Positions 31,742 to 33,528 of a DNA stretch of 33,528 nucleotides are shown one piece after another (position 1 is the first letter of the stretch; each line of letters opens with the position of its first letter). The position numbers and the translations under genes are program-made. The stretch is from a virus. The DNA is taken from the IMG/VR virus record IMGVR_UViG_3300012964_000034, positions 1 through 33,528 of that record; one strand, given 5' to 3'. Below the pieces are notes generated by a model that saw only the letters and a program-made list of their open reading frames with translations, searched no databases and was not told where the DNA came from.

Positions 31742-31782
31742 TTTAATTTTCTCCTAAGTTTATTTATCCGAACCGCTTCCAT

Positions 31783-31837
31783 CTGACAACAGCGCGTAAA
31801 CGCAATTAAAACCGCGTCTACGCGCAAACGTTAGTTG
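31783..31837 (-). repeat. attC-like site between cassettes 3 and 4
   Basis: Boxes CTGACAAC (31783-31790) and GTTAGTTG (31830-31837). Inner arms GCGTAAACGC and GCGTCTACGC pair with one mismatch; short terminal loop. 55 bases, the most compact site here. Confidence 0.82.
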
Positions 31838-31851
31838 AAAAATGACGTGTA

Positions 31852-32064
31852 TTATTCGTCATTATTTTTAAATGTTGCGTAACCACCATCATATTTATTG
31901 CCAGAGACATTAATCTCCCAACCACGACCATTTTTTGATACTAAATATTTTTCACCATTACCACGATCAGTATACTCAATAGAATCAGCCCCGATGAAAT
32001 CACCGAAACCTTGTAACATTATCCTGTGGTTCTCAGAACCTGGGTTTATTACTTTGCAAGACAT
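31852..32064 (-). CDS. Cassette 4 gene: small hypothetical protein (70 aa)
   Basis: AAGGAG six bases before the ATG; the 14-base string from SD to ATG is identical to that of the cassette 1 gene. Beta-rich and polar (SKNGRGWEINVSGNKYDGGY), with no membrane segment. Stop 14 bases from the box. Family not recognised. Confidence 0.68.
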   Translation of the reverse strand: MSCKVINPGSENHRIMLQGFGDFIGADSIEYTDRGNGEKYLVSKNGRGWEINVSGNKYDGGYATFKNNDE

Positions 32065-32107
32065 ATATTCTCCTTATGTTTTTTAAATTTATTCAAACGT
32101 CATCCAT

Positions 32108-32192
32108 CAACTAACAAGTTTTAACCGGCTTCGTTTCACTTCGCCCAAATTTTTTGAGTACAAAAAACTTCGGTTAAAACTGACGTTATCAG
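32108..32192 (-). repeat. attC-like site between cassettes 4 and 5
   Basis: Boxes CAACTAAC (32108-32115) and GTTATCAG (32185-32192). Inner arms GTTTTAACCG and CGGTTAAAAC pair perfectly; a further TTTTTTG/CAAAAAA stem forms the tip. Spacers differ from those of the AGCG/GCAAAC sites. Confidence 0.8.
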
Positions 32193-32217
32193 AAACGGCT
32201 GGCAGATTTGTCGTCTG

Positions 32218-32367
32218 CTACCATATAATTAATTTATGTACCATCGGATATTGTGGAAAACTTTTGCCTATAATTATCCATCGCATCCAATAATAAATAA
32301 GCTCCATCGGTAGCACTATAAATAATGCAGGCAAAAAACATATAGTTTTTGTTAATCTTTTTAACAT
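32218..32367 (-). CDS. Cassette 5 gene: small membrane protein (49 aa)
   Basis: ATG at 32367 with AGGAG five bases upstream. It begins MLKRLTKTICFLPALFIVLP and continues with an aromatic hydrophobic stretch (MELIYYWMRWIIIG), so it is probably membrane-embedded. Stop 25 bases from the box. It is the only gene in this cassette. No family recognised. Confidence 0.62.
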   Translation of the reverse strand: MLKRLTKTICFLPALFIVLPMELIYYWMRWIIIGKSFPQYPMVHKLIIW

Positions 32368-32432
32368 AATATCTCCTAAACTTTATTTAACTAAATATAT
32401 TAGTCCATGTAACTCTTCCAAGCCAGCCGCAT

Positions 32433-32531
32433 CTGACAACAGAGATTATGAGCTGCGCCGGAATACCGGCTTGGCCTTCGGCACAGTTTTTTGAAATACA
32501 AAAAACCGTCTCATAATCTCAACGTTGTGCG
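32433..32531 (-). repeat. attC-like site between cassettes 5 and 6
   Basis: Boxes CTGACAAC (32433-32440) and GTTGTGCG (32524-32531). Inner arms GAGATTATGAG and CTCATAATCTC pair perfectly; the tip carries TTTTTTG/CAAAAAA and CCGG hairpins. 99 bases, the longest regular site. Confidence 0.82.
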
Positions 32532-32581
32532 GACATTGATAATGGTTAATCGCTATCCGCATGGCTCGTCATCGTGACTCG

Positions 32582-33130
32582 CTATTCCCTCGCATACTGC
32601 GAAAATTCTACTCCACGTTCACAAAATGCAGATACCATTGAACAAACTAATCCGAATGACATTCCAGAATGGCCTTGTTTTTTTATCTCACATTTTGCAT
32701 CTTCGAGTGTTCCATCATTATTCAGGATATTGATAATATCAAGACATGCTTTTAATTCGAATCCTTGATATAAATCATCTAATCTTATTGGCACAACGCT
32801 TGCCCATTTTTCTCGGTATTTTTCATCAAGAATTTTATTTCCTTTTGTAATCCACTCTTGAGTTAACTCAGGGACTCTGTCTTTATGCTCTTGTTGTTTT
32901 CTTTTATATTCTTCTTGTTCTTTTCTACGGGCTTCATCAAATTCTGATTTCGATTTCCCTGTTATTTTAAGATAAGCGCTGTTAATATCATCTTTATCAG
33001 AATAAAGAGTTTTGCCGTTAAAATCACCACAAGCTAAAAAACCTTTCTTTCGGTATTCCATTAGATCGTTCATAGCAGTATCAATTGTATTACCAGCATA
33101 AAACTCAATTTTTAAATAATTATCTTCCAT
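32582..33130 (-). CDS. Cassette 6 gene: charged coiled-coil protein (182 aa)
   Basis: AAAGGAG precedes the ATG. The N-terminus (FYAGNTIDTAMNDLMEYRKK then GDFNGKTLYSD) is a small alpha/beta domain; the middle (DEARRKEQEEYKRKQQEHKD) is a highly charged coiled coil; the C-terminus is helical with several cysteines and GLVCSMV. No catalytic motif. It is the largest cassette gene. Function unknown. Confidence 0.75.
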   Translation of the reverse strand: MEDNYLKIEFYAGNTIDTAMNDLMEYRKKGFLACGDFNGKTLYSDKDDINSAYLKITGKSKSEFDEARRKEQEEYKRKQQEHKDRVPELTQEWITKGNKILDEKYREKWASVVPIRLDDLYQGFELKACLDIINILNNDGTLEDAKCEIKKQGHSGMSFGLVCSMVSAFCERGVEFSQYARE

Positions 33131-33202
33131 TTGTAATCTCCTTTTTTATAAGTCATGTTTCGTCCGGCATCGTGCCGAACTCATGCTCCGAATTATCAAC
33201 GT

Positions 33203-33259
33203 CGCACAACAGCGGGCGAAACGCCATTGGAAACGGCGTCTGCCCACAAACGTTGTGCG
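33203..33259 (-). repeat. attC-like site between cassettes 6 and 7
   Basis: Boxes CGCACAAC (33203-33210) and GTTGTGCG (33252-33259) pair perfectly. Inner arms GGGCGAAACGCC and GGCGTCTGCCC pair with one extra base on one side, the kind of extrahelical base known to orient attC recombination. 57 bases. Confidence 0.85.
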
Positions 33260-33273
33260 AAACAATCGACAGA

Positions 33274-33468
33274 TCATTCGTGAGCGCATATAAGTATCCC
33301 ATATTTATAACCATACGCATCAAGTATTTTCGGTTTATTGCCTTTTTCTCTACAATCGTTTGCGAATTTAATTTTATCATTGTAGTTTTGTTTATTTAAT
33401 TCACTTATTTGCCAGAATATCGCAAACAACACGATTGTAATAATTACTCCTATTTTAATTATATTCAT
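33274..33468 (-). CDS. Cassette 7 gene: small protein with N-terminal TM (64 aa)
   Basis: GAGGGAG precedes the ATG. N-terminal hydrophobic helix IIKIGVIITIVLFAIFW, then a polar region with two cysteines (DCREKGNKP and ILICAHE) that may pair outside the cytoplasm. Stop 14 bases from the box. Could be an anchored periplasmic peptide. No family recognised. Confidence 0.66.
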   Translation of the reverse strand: MNIIKIGVIITIVLFAIFWQISELNKQNYNDKIKFANDCREKGNKPKILDAYGYKYGILICAHE

Positions 33469-33506
33469 TTTTTACTCCCTCTTATATTATTCCAAGTCGA
33501 TTCCAT

Positions 33507-33528
33507 CGCACAACAGCGGATGGGCTGA
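33507..33528 (-). repeat. attC-like site, truncated by the window edge
   Basis: Box CGCACAAC (33507-33514) followed by AGCGGAT, the same left part as the other sites. The right half is outside, so the array continues past the window. Confidence 0.75.

Larger units (their letters stand above)
30302..33528 (-). mobile_element. Integron-like gene cassette array (seven cassettes, open to the right)
   Basis: Boxes of the RYYYAAC/GTTRRRY type delimit seven units: 30302-30525, 30828-31507, 31573-31790, 31830-32115, 32185-32440, 32524-33210 and 33252-33514. In each unit the left box is the reverse complement of the right one (for example GTTGTGCG and CGCACAAC), as expected of cassettes cut from circles. 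Genes all run on the minus strand with their own SD and stop close to the left box. The sequence between units has the inner stem-loop structure of attC. No intI is in the window; it would be expected to the right. Confidence 0.8.

Noticed and set aside
33085-33399. Plus-strand frame across cassettes 6 and 7
   Set aside because: It crosses a recombination site and both cassette genes on the opposite strand, which have SD sites.
30302-33528. CRISPR array
   Set aside because: The repeats are short boxes in inverted pairs with units of 220-690 bases containing genes, not uniform direct repeats with short spacers.
30302-33528. Series of transposons or MITEs with terminal inverted repeats
   Set aside because: The end sequences differ between units, no transposase is present, no target duplications are seen, and the spacers have attC-like inner stems.

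Overview
The window looks like most of the late half of a contractile-tailed (myovirus-type) phage or prophage, joined on its right to an integron-like gene-cassette array. GC content is low (estimated by eye at roughly 40%), genes are tightly packed with ATGA/TAATG overlaps, and Shine-Dalgarno sites are of the AGGAG type. Nothing here fixes the host. A neck protein that looks like the family named after a Leptospira gene, together with an integron-type array (a chromosomal integron is known in Treponema denticola), makes a spirochaete host a reasonable but weak guess.

Layout. (1) 1-5472, minus strand: an early/accessory operon. It holds a truncated SF2 helicase, a PD-(D/E)XK nuclease with a Cas4/AddB-like cysteine pattern, a zinc-finger protein, a four-TM protein, a Cro/C1-type regulator, a repeat-containing protein and many small proteins. 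A terminator-like hairpin separates the first gene (5236-5472) from the rest. (2) 5473-5801: a divergent control region full of ACGTAC palindromes and a long inverted repeat. (3) 5802-30230, plus strand: the virion module in canonical order. Virion protein, terminase small and large, tRNA-Met, FkbM methyltransferase, portal, Mu F-like protein, protease/scaffold, decoration protein, DUF2184-type capsid, connector/neck genes, glycosyltransferase, sheath, tube, frameshifted chaperone, tape measure, baseplate, tail fibre with S74 chaperone, then a lysis-like cluster ending in an M23 peptidase. A reverse-strand three-gene cluster (12222-12750) with its own promoter and an RHH regulator sits inside this operon. 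(4) 30302-33528: seven complete cassettes, each with one or two minus-strand genes, bounded by attC-like sites; the array runs off the right edge.

The most interesting part is the array. Neighbouring boxes match in the way integron cassettes require: the two ends of each cassette are complementary. In every one of the seven cassettes the complementarity continues about eight bases past the recombination box with cassette-specific sequence, so an extended stem can form only when that cassette is a circle. One gene reads straight through a recombination box. Three cassette genes are too small for routine calling. The array starts about 70 bases after the last phage gene with no integrase or other gene between, so either the phage carries cassettes, or a prophage sits at the distal end of a host integron, or the contig is chimeric.

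How the parts may work together: the early minus-strand genes supply DNA processing and regulation; the plus-strand operon builds and packages the particle; FkbM and the glycosyltransferase probably modify surface glycans or virion proteins; the cassettes are exchangeable accessory genes. No integrase of either the phage or integron type is visible in the window.
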